Of a stretch of 64,000 nt of DNA, positions 1-8,797 are shown piece after piece. A program made the translations under genes and the position numbers. The notes beneath the pieces were generated by a model. It worked only from the letters and a program-made list of their open reading frames with translations, did no database searches and was not told the DNA's origin. How positions within the stretch are numbered: the stretch's first letter is position 1; each line of letters starts with the position of its first letter. Origin of the DNA: Rhynchopus sp. YZ270_cl-10 (lineage: Eukaryota; Euglenozoa; Diplonemea; Diplonemida; Diplonemidae); NCBI GenBank assembly GCA_964035575.1, contig OZ037905.1:583001-647000 (forward strand), written 5' to 3'.

Positions 1-3000
1 AGGTTTGCCTGAATAGCGCGATGATTTTGGCGACTGCGATTGAGACTGCGACTGCGACTCTGACAACCGAAACCCCCTTTCCTGCGGCAACGTCCACTCT
101 CCCCCTCCTGCATTCTGAACACTCGGGGAAGCCTCTGGTGAAGGCGTCGTTGTTGCTGTAGATGTAATCTGCGTAGTATCCGTTCCACTACCTACTACAG
201 GGGATGACGTATCAGAAGAGGAGGAAGAGGAAGAGGAGGAAGAAGAGGCTACCGACACAGCCTCCCGCTCGACATCGATAGTCTCAATATCCGTGGTGCT
301 GGGCTCTCTGTGAGGCGTAGTCCCCATCTCGCTTGAGGAAACGCTGTAGAGCCCGCCTTCCAAAAAGCTTTTCGTGAGTTTGTTGAAGACCCCCATTCCG
401 TCGCTTGCGCTGTCTCGGTTGGTTTTTTTGAAAAAGGGGGATGGTGGTGATGTGCATAAATTTGGATCCGTCGGGGTTGATGCAGCAGAGGTAGGTGCAG
501 GTGGCGGTGCGCGAGAAGGACGGCTGGTGTTGCTTGGTCGGCTGCTACCACTGTGTTGCCGTGAAATGCGTTTTGTTGTGGAGGTGTGGAACTGCTCGAG
601 GGTGATTCCTTCTCTCAGCTCTGCAATGACAACCCCATTCCGCCCTGCAGCCTCCTCGACCGCAATGAGATTCATCCAATGAGAAAAGAACACCGACACC
701 ACCCCACGCTCCCGCAGCACCCCCTCCTCCCCCTCAATCCCCTCCCTCCCAATCGCCTCCCGCTCGGCAAGCCCCGAACGCTTCAATGAAAACAGCGTCG
801 CAGCGCCAACACCCTCTCTCTCATGAAAATGCTGCGTCATCTGCTGGATGTTCCTGCTGTTTAGTGGAGTCTGCTCAATACTCTGCCGTCTCCTCAGCTG
901 TAGAACCCCCTGGCGGATTTTTCTTTCAAGAAAACGGAGGGATTCACGTTGTTTTGCTTCATTTCGGAGGAGAAAAAAAACTTCGAAATAGGATTTCCGT
1001 TGGGAATACTCTTGAAGAAGCACATAATTCCTCCCTTCACACTCTTTTAACGCAAAATACGCTGTTAAAGCGTGACGTTCGACCCGGCGTCGTCCTGACA
1101 TCTCCTTATCGACCACCTTTAAGACAGCCATACGTCCTCTCAACTCTGCCTCCTCTGAGAATATGCTAGCGACGGATTCATGCCCGATTCGGAGATCAAA
1201 GGCTAAGGAAAACTCTTCCCATACACGGCGTTCTTCTGCTAGAACGCACCGCCGCAGTTTGCCTTCAGAGTATAGTACAATCTCTAGCCAGGACGAAAAA
1301 TAATCCCTTCTGATCATCTCCCGAAAAGAGGTTTCATGATGCTCCAAAATGTCCGTCGTGATGGCAGGGAGGAGTTCGGTGTGGGGTTCGAAACCCCCTC
1401 CCCCTCCCCTCCCCCCTTCAGCATAAGATCGATGATACTCCTGTTGTTTCAAAAATGAAGAAACAAATGGTCGTGAAATGCCCGAAAATCTTAGAGAAGG
1501 TGAAGAAGACGGTCGTTCCAATGGAATGCTTGGCAATGACATTGTGGAGGATGGTTTTGGAGGTGGGCTGGGAGACACATCGAAGGAAGCTTCACTCCGC
1601 TTGGAGGTACCTTCCTCTGAAGAACACCTTGGGAGATTGAGAAATCCTTCCATAGGCCCGGTCAGGGAGCGCATCGAGAGCGTTTCGTACAACGACACAT
1701 TGCGTGGAGACACACACGAGGAAATCGGAGTCTGCGGTGTCGTCCCCCTACCAGCCTGCAACAACCCCAACGCTAACCCCTCTGCCTTAAACTCCCCCTT
1801 TATTTCAGGCGAATCCGGCATCTTTAACTCCATTTTTGAACTCTTCTTCGATCCTTCATCGAGCAACAACGCCATTCTTAGATTCGGTGGCTTCTCGATA
1901 TTCGCCCCCCACTGCGGATCTCCTCTACCTGCCATCATATCAATCATCCCGGTCTGTGGTGACGTTGAAGGAGAATGTGAAGAAGGCACCGAAGGGTACC
2001 GCGCCAGATGAGGGGTGGTATCCCACCCACCTCCCCCCGTCGAAGGCCCGACCGAACTTCTCTGCTGCGAAGGAAACTGAAGCTCGCGGGCAGTTCCGCT
2101 GAGGCGTGGAGACCCCTCTGCGGGGGGTGTGTTCTGCTGGACTTCCTCTGTTGACTCTGCATCGCTCTCTATACTGGCAGTGGTGTTTGCCCCACCACTA
2201 TATGCCGCAATATTTGCACTAAGTGTATTCCTATTTGGTTGTTCACCACTATACGCCGCAATGTTTGCATGAAGTGTCTGCCTCGTCGCAACTTCTGAGA
2301 TAGGCGAAATCGAATGAGGTGAAGCATCAAACGCACTATCCAGCAACGCAGCCTCCAAATCCTTTACCGGAGAAAGCAACCCCGATCCTGGACTTTGCGG
2401 GGAAGGTGCCGTAAACATTTCAAAGATCTGCGCAACCTTAAGCGGCTTCGGGGGCACCGGAAGGTCAAGCATCGCAGGCCCTTCGTCCTCTTCCTTTTCC
2501 TTTTGATTTTCTTCATATTGCGTACCCACAGAAATACAAGATTTTTCTCTCTCCATCTCCCCCGACGCCAACGTTGGAGTAGAAACACCACAATCCAATT
2601 CATCTTCGGTATCGCTTCTAAACGGATTAGGATTGGGTGTGCTCCTAAGGGGTGGTGATCTAGGCGGTCTCGCCGCGCTGTATAAAGGGCTTAGTATCCT
2701 TCGTTCTGGGCTCTGTTGCGGGAGGAATGTATTTGACCATCCAAACACCGGGTCATCCCGATGTGGTGACGCCCTCTGAAGGGGGACGCCTTGAGGGGAG
2801 AGAATTGAGGAGCTGTCGTCTCGTGGCGTTTTTGGCTTGGTTTTTGGGATGCCGAGGCGATAAGGGAGTGAGGCGGAACGTTGCACCCCGCCCTGTCGGA
2901 AAGCCTGGTAGACGGACTCTGCTGCTCGGGAGGTGTCGTGCAAATGTCGTGAGCTCCGCGCCACCCCCTCCAACCTCTTCGCACGCCTCACCTTCAACCG

Positions 3001-3141
3001 CCGCGACACCAACGGAGAGTCGAACACAGAACCGCCCTTCGACACATCCCTCTCCACAGAAAAGAGCTGCGACGGCTCAAACAGATCCTGCGGGTGTCCC
3101 CTTCGCCTTTGCGGGGTAGGCGTCCGCACAGCGCGAGACAT
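1..3141 (-). CDS. Large disordered/charged protein, N-terminal 1047 codons (partial)
   Basis: On the minus strand one frame stays open from the ATG at 3141 to the window edge without a stop, 1047 codons, which is far beyond chance. I do not recognise the family. Residues 1-560 are rich in Ser, Pro and Arg with many SP sites and look disordered; near residues 285-330 a short motif, NIAAYSG, occurs twice. Residues 560-850 are highly charged and probably helical, with spaced Trp and repeated RR/EE patterns (for example RRDYFSSWLEIV and AEERRVWEEF). The last visible residues are again Ser/Thr/Gln-rich, ending in an SQ repeat. A pyrimidine-rich stretch and a TTTTAG lie just upstream of the ATG, and an R3 repeat lies about 180 nt upstream. 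The long charged part resembles large cytoskeletal proteins of flagellates, but that is only an impression. The C-terminus lies outside the window. Confidence 0.8.
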   Translation of the reverse strand, partial: MSRAVRTPTPQRRRGHPQDLFEPSQLFSVERDVSKGGSVFDSPLVSRRLKVRRAKRLEGVARSSRHLHDTSRAAESVYQAFRQGGVQRSASLPYRLGIPKTKPKTPRDDSSSILSPQGVPLQRASPHRDDPVFGWSNTFLPQQSPERRILSPLYSAARPPRSPPLRSTPNPNPFRSDTEDELDCGVSTPTLASGEMEREKSCISVGTQYEENQKEKEEDEGPAMLDLPVPPKPLKVAQIFEMFTAPSPQSPGSGLLSPVKDLEAALLDSAFDASPHSISPISEVATRQTLHANIAAYSGEQPNRNTLSANIAAYSGGANTTASIESDAESTEEVQQNTPPAEGSPRLSGTARELQFPSQQRSSVGPSTGGGGWDTTPHLARYPSVPSSHSPSTSPQTGMIDMMAGRGDPQWGANIEKPPNLRMALLLDEGSKKSSKMELKMPDSPEIKGEFKAEGLALGLLQAGRGTTPQTPISSCVSPRNVSLYETLSMRSLTGPMEGFLNLPRCSSEEGTSKRSEASFDVSPSPPPKPSSTMSLPSIPLERPSSSPSLRFSGISRPFVSSFLKQQEYHRSYAEGGRGGGGGFEPHTELLPAITTDILEHHETSFREMIRRDYFSSWLEIVLYSEGKLRRCVLAEERRVWEEFSLAFDLRIGHESVASIFSEEAELRGRMAVLKVVDKEMSGRRRVERHALTAYFALKECEGRNYVLLQEYSQRKSYFEVFFLLRNEAKQRESLRFLERKIRQGVLQLRRRQSIEQTPLNSRNIQQMTQHFHEREGVGAATLFSLKRSGLAEREAIGREGIEGEEGVLRERGVVSVFFSHWMNLIAVEEAAGRNGVVIAELREGITLEQFHTSTTKRISRQHSGSSRPSNTSRPSRAPPPAPTSAASTPTDPNLCTSPPSPFFKKTNRDSASDGMGVFNKLTKSFLEGGLYSVSSSEMGTTPHREPSTTDIETIDVEREAVSVASSSSSSSSSSSDTSSPVVGSGTDTTQITSTATTTPSPEASPSVQNAGGGEWTLPQERGFRLSESQSQSQSQSPKSSRYSGKP

Positions 3142-3754
3142 AAAAACCTCCCTCGGTTCCAATAAATTCGACTCAAACGTACTAAAATTCAAGCTGTACA
3201 ATGCACATCGGATAATAGGTGGGAGGAGGAAAAGGTGTGGGAACAGTGTGTGTCTGTGGTGTGAGTAGAGGTGAGGCAAAGTGGGAAGTTCAAATGAAGT
3301 GTGTGGAGTGCGAAATCAAAGTGAAGTTGATAGTGCAAACGCCTCTGGGACGCAGGCACTGGCACTCCGTCCGGGGAATCAAAGAAGCAGTAGTTCTTTG
3401 GGTGAAACACGTTAGAGGGAGAGCAGGATCTCGTGCTTGTCTGTAGTTTCTTAGACTGTGTAAAGGGTGGTGTTTGTGAGGAGAAAAAAAACGAGCTGTG
3501 TTGTCATTGGCAAAAACAAGAGAGATAACTCCTCACCCAGTTAGAGGTCCTCCCACCTTCCCACACCATGACGGGTAGTTGTGCTTCGTGTGTGCACAAG
3601 GCACAGCAGAACGGCGCGGTCTCTTTGCCAACCCACTCCCACAATGAGACTCATGTGCATCAATCTTCACGTATCTTCCTGCGTGGAGTTACCCAGGCAA
3701 GGTGCAGGAAAGGGAAGCAAAGTTAGATGGCACCTTTCCGTTGTGGAAATGGGT
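3142..3754. other. Intergenic, pyrimidine-rich on the gene strand
   Basis: No convincing ORF. It holds an R3 repeat (3321-3380) and, next to the WD40 gene, the 3' flank shared by the three tandem copies (about 3680-3754). The minus strand between 3320 and 3150 is pyrimidine-rich and ends in TTTTAG, a plausible splice acceptor for the gene starting at 3141. Confidence 0.6.
3321..3380 (-). repeat. R3 structured repeat
   Basis: Contains the R3 core (plus strand AGTGCAAACGCCTC ... GACGCAGGCACT), whose ends AGTGC and GCACT pair. The following CACTCCG arm is present but the GGGTTATCGAACCC loop is lost. Confidence 0.75.
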
Positions 3755-4843
3755 TCAAGACAGGTGTGAGATGTCAACAATCTCAACACCCTGATCCCTG
3801 CCGTACATCACCACACCACCACAGCTGCTCATTGCAACACCGTAAGAATTGTTGTCCTCAAAATCACGACGTAACAGTTGCTTCCCTGTTGAGATGGACC
3901 ACACGCACAATATTTCAGAAGAGTAGGCAGCAACAACGTCATTGGACGTAGCAACATCATCCCAGTACTTTTCTGAGTCGTCTTCAAATACACACTCACC
4001 TGTTTCAATGTTCCAGACACGCACATAGTAGATCGTACACGCTGCAATGAAACGCTGATTTGGTGATAGTGCCAAAGACGCCACAGTAGAAGAGCATGTC
4101 AGAACAAGCACCTCCGCCCCTGTCGTGTAGTCCCAGATGGTGATCTGTTTGCTGGAAGATCCAAACATCGCCACCCTGTCGCCTGTCACAAGCATCACGT
4201 TCTCGCAAGCCACAATGTGGCCCCATTCATGCACAAGAACGCCTGTTGCAATGTCCCACACCTGCAAACCCTTCTTCTCGCAGCAAGACAACAGCTTTGT
4301 TCCACAGGGTGACCATGCCGTGGTCCACCTCACAGCACCTTCATCTCCAAAGGAGTGCTTCAATGCACCTGTCTTCACGTCATGAACTTCAGCACACTCC
4401 GTGTCCTTCTTGATACATGAGATCCACGCACTGCAAGGTGAGAAGGATGGGTTGCAGTAACGGTCTGCAGGGAAGCTGCACAGACACTCATGTATTTCCG
4501 TGTCGAAGATTGACAGAACATCCTCGCGATCCATCACAGCAAGGTACCTGTCACACGGGGAGAGTGTCAGGGAGTATGTCTTCTTCGAACCTTGTATCAC
4601 CCCAGGAGTGATGTTGGCACCAGTGCAGTACAGCTCAACGGCACATCCCTCATCCATCTCCGTGTCGCAGATGCGCAAGTCATCGTTGCCGATGTCGCCA
4701 CCGCCTCTCATCCGCACACCAACATGCCGAGCACGTGGCACGCCAAGCTCCGCAACAAGCTTCCCCTTCACCTGTGCAAGGGTGGCGCTCCCGTCCACTT
4801 CTATCACACAGCTTGCAGACTCGAAGTGTCCTGTGATGTCCAT
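3755..4843 (-). CDS. Ubiquitin-like/WD40 protein, tandem copy 1
   Basis: A 362-residue intronless protein. I start it at the ATG at 4843 (MDITGHFESASC), because copies 2 and 3 start at the same place; the frame runs 78 codons further upstream only because it crosses the flank of copy 2. Residues 1-75 look like a beta-grasp, ubiquitin-like fold (a short strand, a VKGKLVAELGV helix, and a conserved GGGDIGNDDLRI turn). The rest is a WD40-type propeller with recurring blades such as LQVWDIATGVLVHEWGH, ITIWDYTTGAEVLVLTC and VRVWNIETGECVFED, ending in VEIVDISHLS. WD40 propellers are binding platforms; the partner is unknown. Its tandem neighbours are nearly identical, so the array is recent. Confidence 0.88.
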   Translation of the reverse strand: MDITGHFESASCVIEVDGSATLAQVKGKLVAELGVPRARHVGVRMRGGGDIGNDDLRICDTEMDEGCAVELYCTGANITPGVIQGSKKTYSLTLSPCDRYLAVMDREDVLSIFDTEIHECLCSFPADRYCNPSFSPCSAWISCIKKDTECAEVHDVKTGALKHSFGDEGAVRWTTAWSPCGTKLLSCCEKKGLQVWDIATGVLVHEWGHIVACENVMLVTGDRVAMFGSSSKQITIWDYTTGAEVLVLTCSSTVASLALSPNQRFIAACTIYYVRVWNIETGECVFEDDSEKYWDDVATSNDVVAAYSSEILCVWSISTGKQLLRRDFEDNNSYGVAMSSCGGVVMYGRDQGVEIVDISHLS

Positions 4844-5036
4844 GTTCAGGGGGTGTAACTCTGTTCTGTGGGGACAGGTGTGTGGGGAGGGCAGGAAGAA
4901 GAGGGGTGGGGTGGTGTTTGTGAAGGAAACGAGACATGTGCATCTATCTTTATGTATCTTCCTGAGTGGAGTTACCCAGAAAGGTGCAGGAAAGGGAAGC
5001 AAAGTTAGATGGCACCTTTCATTTGTGCAAGTGGGT

Positions 5037-6152
5037 TCAAGACAGGTGTGAGATGTCAACAATCTCAACACCCCCATCCCTGCCGTACATCACCACACCA
5101 CCACAGCTGCTCATTGCAAGGCCGTAACTGTCCTCGTTACCAACGTCACGGTGTAAGAGTTGCTTCCCTGTTGAGATGGACCACACACAAAACATATTAG
5201 ACGTGCAGGCAGCAACAGTGTAGTTGGACACAGCAACATCATCCCAGTACTTTTCTGAGACATCTTCAAATACACATTCACCCGTTTCGATATTCCAGAC
5301 ACGCACACAGAAGTTCGTACACGCTGCAATGAAACGCTGGTTTGGTGTCAGTGCTACATAATGAACATTAGAAGGGCATCTCAGAACAAGCACCTCCATC
5401 CCTGTCGTGTAGTCCCAGATGGTGACATCTTCGCTGTCCTCCCTAAACATCACCACCCTGTCGCCTGTCACAAGCATGACGTACTTGCTCGCCACAATGT
5501 GGCCCCATTCATGCACAACAACGCCTGTTGCAATGTCCCACACCTGCAAACCCTTGTTCTTGCAGCACGACAACAGCTTTGTTCCACAGGGTGACCATGC
5601 CGTGGTCCACCTCACTTCACCATCTCCAAAGGAGTGCTTCAATGCACCTGTCTTCACGTCACGAACTTCAGCACACTGTGTGTCCTTGTTGGTGCATGAG
5701 ATCCACTCACTGCAAGGTGAGAAGGATGGGGCAGAAGACGTCCTCGCTGAGAAGATGCACAGACTCTCATGTGTGTCCGTGTCGAAGATGGACAGACCCC
5801 CCTCATCCCACAATACAGCAAGGTAACTGTCACACGGGGAGAGTGTGAGGGAGTATCTGGCATATACTCCTGTTTCATCCAAACCTTGCCAACCTGGTGC
5901 CAACATCACCCCAGGAGAGATGTTGGCACCAGTGCAGTACAGCTCAACGGCACATCCCTCATCCATCTCCGTGTCGCAGATGCGCAAGTCGTCGTTGCCG
6001 ATGTCGCCACCGCCTCTCATCCGCACACCAACATGCCGAGCACGTGGCACGCCAAGCTCCGAAACAAGCTTCCCCTTCACCTGTGCAAGGGTGGCGCTCC
6101 TGTCCACTTCTATCACACAGCTTGCAGACTCGAAGTGTCCTGTGATGTCCAT
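5037..6152 (-). CDS. Ubiquitin-like/WD40 protein, tandem copy 2
   Basis: A 371-residue intronless paralogue of the genes on either side. The N-terminal 80 residues are almost identical to copies 1 and 3, while the loop just after them differs: this copy has an insert around SPGVMLAPGWQGLDETGV. Blade motifs include LQVWDIATGVVVHEWGH, VTIWDYTTGMEVLVLRC, VRVWNIETGECVFED and CVWSISTGKQLLHRD. The DNA just downstream of the stop (about 4960-5036) is shared with the flanks of copies 1 and 3, so the duplicated unit includes the 3' flank. Variation is concentrated in the propeller, not in the ubiquitin-like part. Confidence 0.9.
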   Translation of the reverse strand: MDITGHFESASCVIEVDRSATLAQVKGKLVSELGVPRARHVGVRMRGGGDIGNDDLRICDTEMDEGCAVELYCTGANISPGVMLAPGWQGLDETGVYARYSLTLSPCDSYLAVLWDEGGLSIFDTDTHESLCIFSARTSSAPSFSPCSEWISCTNKDTQCAEVRDVKTGALKHSFGDGEVRWTTAWSPCGTKLLSCCKNKGLQVWDIATGVVVHEWGHIVASKYVMLVTGDRVVMFREDSEDVTIWDYTTGMEVLVLRCPSNVHYVALTPNQRFIAACTNFCVRVWNIETGECVFEDVSEKYWDDVAVSNYTVAACTSNMFCVWSISTGKQLLHRDVGNEDSYGLAMSSCGGVVMYGRDGGVEIVDISHLS

Positions 6153-6553
6153 GTTCAGTGGGTGTGACTCTGTTCTGTGGGGACAGGTGTATGAGGTATG
6201 TGGTGCTGTGGGATGTGTTTTCAGAGAGAAATGGGTTGCTTTTTTAGTGTGCTTTTTGAAAATGAGGCAGTGTACACCACCCGGGGAGCGAAACCAGAGT
6301 TTTATATAGCCCCCCCTAGTCTAGCCTATAGTGTGAGGCGTTTCCTCACACGCCTTCTGTCGCATCAGCGACTCATTGGTGCACGAGTGATCGGAGGTCG
6401 TCGGTGAGGTAGCTGCCCCACGTTGGTGGGAGAGCACGAGGGTATTTGTTTCCACAAGGTCTGCCTTGTCAGTCTGCCTGCGTGGAGTTACCCAGGCAAG
6501 GTGCAGGAAAGGGAAGCAAAGTTAGATGGCACCTTTCTGTTGTGGAAATGGGT
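6153..6553. other. Spacer between tandem WD40 copies 2 and 3
   Basis: No gene seen. Positions 6475-6553 are the conserved 3' flank of copy 3. Between 6280 and 6420 is DNA absent from the other spacer, with two small perfect hairpins: GTGTGAGG/CCTCACAC and GTCGC/GCGAC. This extra stretch explains why the spacing from copy 2 to copy 3 (1532 bp between starts) exceeds that from copy 1 to copy 2 (1309 bp). Confidence 0.6.
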
Positions 6554-7684
6554 TCAAGACAGGTGTGAGATGTCAACAATCTCAACACCCTCACCCCTGC
6601 CGTACATCACCACACCACCACAGCTGCTCATTGCAAGACCGAAAGAATTAGGTGTCACAAATTCACGGTGCATGAGTTGCTTCCCTGAGATGGACCACAA
6701 ACATTTTTGATAAGTGCGGGAGAATGGAAATGTAGTGCGGGAGTCGGCAGCAGAATGCGCAGCAACTACGTCGTTCGACACAGCAACTTCCGCCCAGTGG
6801 GTTTCTGAGACGTCTTCAAATACAGATTCACCGGTTTCAATGTCCCAGACACGCACACCTTTGTTGTAACACGCTGCAATGAAACGCTGGTTTGGTGACA
6901 GTGCCACATCCTCAACATAAGGGCATCTCAGAACAAGCACCTCCACCCCTGTCGTGTAGTCCCAGATGGTGACGTCTTTGAAGTCGCTGTCAAACATCGC
7001 CACCTTGTCGCCTGCCACAACCATAACGCACGAGCACTTCACAATGTGGCTCCATTCATGCACAAGTACACCTGGTGCAATGTCCCACACCTGCAAACCC
7101 TTCTTCTCGCAGCACGACAACAGCTTTGTTCCACAGGGTGACCATGCCGTGGCGAACCTCACAGTACCTTCATCTCCAAAGGAGTGCTTCAATGCACCTG
7201 TCTTCACGTCACGAACTTCAGCACAGTCCGTGTCCCTGTTGACACATGAGATCCACTCACTGCAAGGTGAGAAGGATGGGACGCAGTAATGGCATGCAGG
7301 GAAGATGCACAGACGCTCATGTGTTTCCGTGTCGAAGATGGACATATCATTCGCGCTACTTTCTGTAGCACGTATCACACCAAGGTACCTGTCAGAAGGG
7401 GAGAGTTTGAGGAAGTACGGCTGCTCCAAACCTTGTATCACCCCAGGAGAGATGTTGGCACCAGTGCAGTACAGCTCAACGGCACATCCCTCATCCATCT
7501 CCGTGTCGCAGATGCGCAAGTCATCGTTGCCGATGTCGCCACCGCCTCTCATCCGCACACCAACATGCCGAGCACGTGGCACGCCAAGCTCCGCAACAAG
7601 CTTCCCCTTCACCTGTGCAAGGGTGGCGCTCCTGTCCACTTCTATCACACAGCTTGCAGACTCGAAGTGTCCTGTGATGTCCAT
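6554..7684 (-). CDS. Ubiquitin-like/WD40 protein, tandem copy 3
   Basis: A 376-residue intronless paralogue of copies 1 and 2, starting with the same MDITGHFESASC. The ubiquitin-like N-terminus is conserved. The propeller keeps the WD blades (LQVWDIAPGVLVHEWSH, VTIWDYTTGVEVLVLRC, VRVWDIETGESVFED) and the end VEIVDISHLS. It differs from the others by an insert near residue 320 (about SRTTFPFSRTYQK) and a changed second blade. First gene of the array in the direction of transcription, 1.1 kb downstream of the BMS1 stop. Confidence 0.9.
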   Translation of the reverse strand: MDITGHFESASCVIEVDRSATLAQVKGKLVAELGVPRARHVGVRMRGGGDIGNDDLRICDTEMDEGCAVELYCTGANISPGVIQGLEQPYFLKLSPSDRYLGVIRATESSANDMSIFDTETHERLCIFPACHYCVPSFSPCSEWISCVNRDTDCAEVRDVKTGALKHSFGDEGTVRFATAWSPCGTKLLSCCEKKGLQVWDIAPGVLVHEWSHIVKCSCVMVVAGDKVAMFDSDFKDVTIWDYTTGVEVLVLRCPYVEDVALSPNQRFIAACYNKGVRVWDIETGESVFEDVSETHWAEVAVSNDVVAAHSAADSRTTFPFSRTYQKCLWSISGKQLMHREFVTPNSFGLAMSSCGGVVMYGRGEGVEIVDISHLS

Positions 7685-8450
7685 GTTCAGGGGGTGTGAC
7701 TCTGTTCTGTGGGGAGTGTGGGTGTGGGGATGAGAGGATATGAACGCAATGGCTCATGAGGCTGCTGCTGTTGCCAACCACTGTGCTAACCTACCACCTG
7801 CCACAACCATTCGCAACGGTAATGAGGATTCAGCAAAAAAGATGGCCATTTGCCACTAACAGGGTCCCCTCAATCAAAACTGCAGCACCCTCGAAGTACC
7901 CCACCCACTACATAAGACATGGAGAAGTATTTGCTAAAAAAAGGATCAAATTTTTTTTTTGTTTCTCTGATGGATCTGACGAAGATAAAAGAACGGAAGG
8001 CAAAATAAAATAAAAAATATAAACGAAAGGCTAAAGAAGAGGGCCCGATTCCCTCCTTTTTCTCCTCCTCCTCCCACACCTTTGGGATAAGGCGCAACGA
8101 GAGACGTCTTCGGACCAATATGTATTTTATTTTATTTTGTCAGGGGGTTGAAGGGAGGATCGGTCAAAAAAAAAAGAGGGTTATATACCCTATCAGCGTT
8201 GTTGGTGATACCCAGCAGCTCCAATCCGACCCTCTTCCCCCATTCCCCACCCCCGCCCCTCCCTTTGCGTCATCTTGATTAAAAAAGTGATACCCCAAAA
8301 CAAATAATAAATCCCCAAGCAAGGTTCCAAACTATGATCGGCAACCACTGCAGTCCCTATTGCCATACCTGCCCCTCTAAACCCTTTTCCTTTCTTTTGG
8401 TGAGTTATTTACGAGAAAAAGCTTGTAAATACTATAATCGTGAACGCAGA

Positions 8451-8513
8451 GTTGAAATACAAAGCCCTCTCGTGAACAGTGTACCTTTGGTACAATGACC
8501 GGAGTGTACCGGG
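8451..8513 (-). repeat. R2 structured repeat
   Basis: One of the fullest R2 copies: plus strand GAAATACAAAGCCCTCTCGT, then GACAGTGTACC-like sequence, then a GTACC/GGTAC hairpin and a TGACCGG box. Confidence 0.75.
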
Positions 8514-8560
8514 GGGTGGACACCTGATCATGCAGTCCTACATCCATTTCAAAAGTTTAT

Positions 8561-8596
8561 AAGATGAACCTAAGCCTCTCGTGCGTAGGCACCTTT
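8561..8596 (-). repeat. R1 structured repeat
   Basis: R1 layout on the plus strand: AAGATGAA, hairpin arms CCTAAGC and GCGTAGG around CTCTCGT, then CACCTTT. One internal mismatch in the stem. Confidence 0.75.
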
Positions 8597-8797
8597 GATC
8601 ATATTCAAGAAGCAAAGAAATCACATCACCAAAAGGAAGAGGTTACACACATTGAGATAAGGGATGAGGGGCGATAGGTAGGGTGGCGGGAACGGAACGT
8701 CGCTTGAGAGCGTTGAGGAAGAGATGGAGGGGGGGAAGGGAAAAAAGGGTAAAAAAGAAAGAAAAATGGGGGGAAAAAGAACACATAAATAAAAGAA

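Larger units (their letters stand above)
3680..7700 (-). repeat. Tandem duplication array (three gene-sized units)
   Basis: Three direct units of about 1.3-1.5 kb, each made of a WD40 gene plus a shared 3' flank. The flank core (plus strand GGTGCAGGAAAGGGAAGCAA) recurs near 3708, 4985 and 6499, each time just below a gene end. High identity in both coding and flanking DNA points to recent unequal exchange. Confidence 0.85.
7685..8797. other. Intergenic with R1 and R2 repeats
   Basis: No gene found. It contains poly-A and poly-T tracts, one R2 repeat (8451-8513) and one R1 repeat (8561-8596), both in gene orientation. Confidence 0.6.

Noticed and set aside
1380-1400. GGTTCGAA-like box as a Pol III promoter
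   Set aside because: It is inside the long open frame of the first gene and has no partner box.
4844-5077. 78-codon N-terminal extension of WD40 copy 1
   Set aside because: The upstream part is the flank shared with copy 2; the other copies start at the internal Met.
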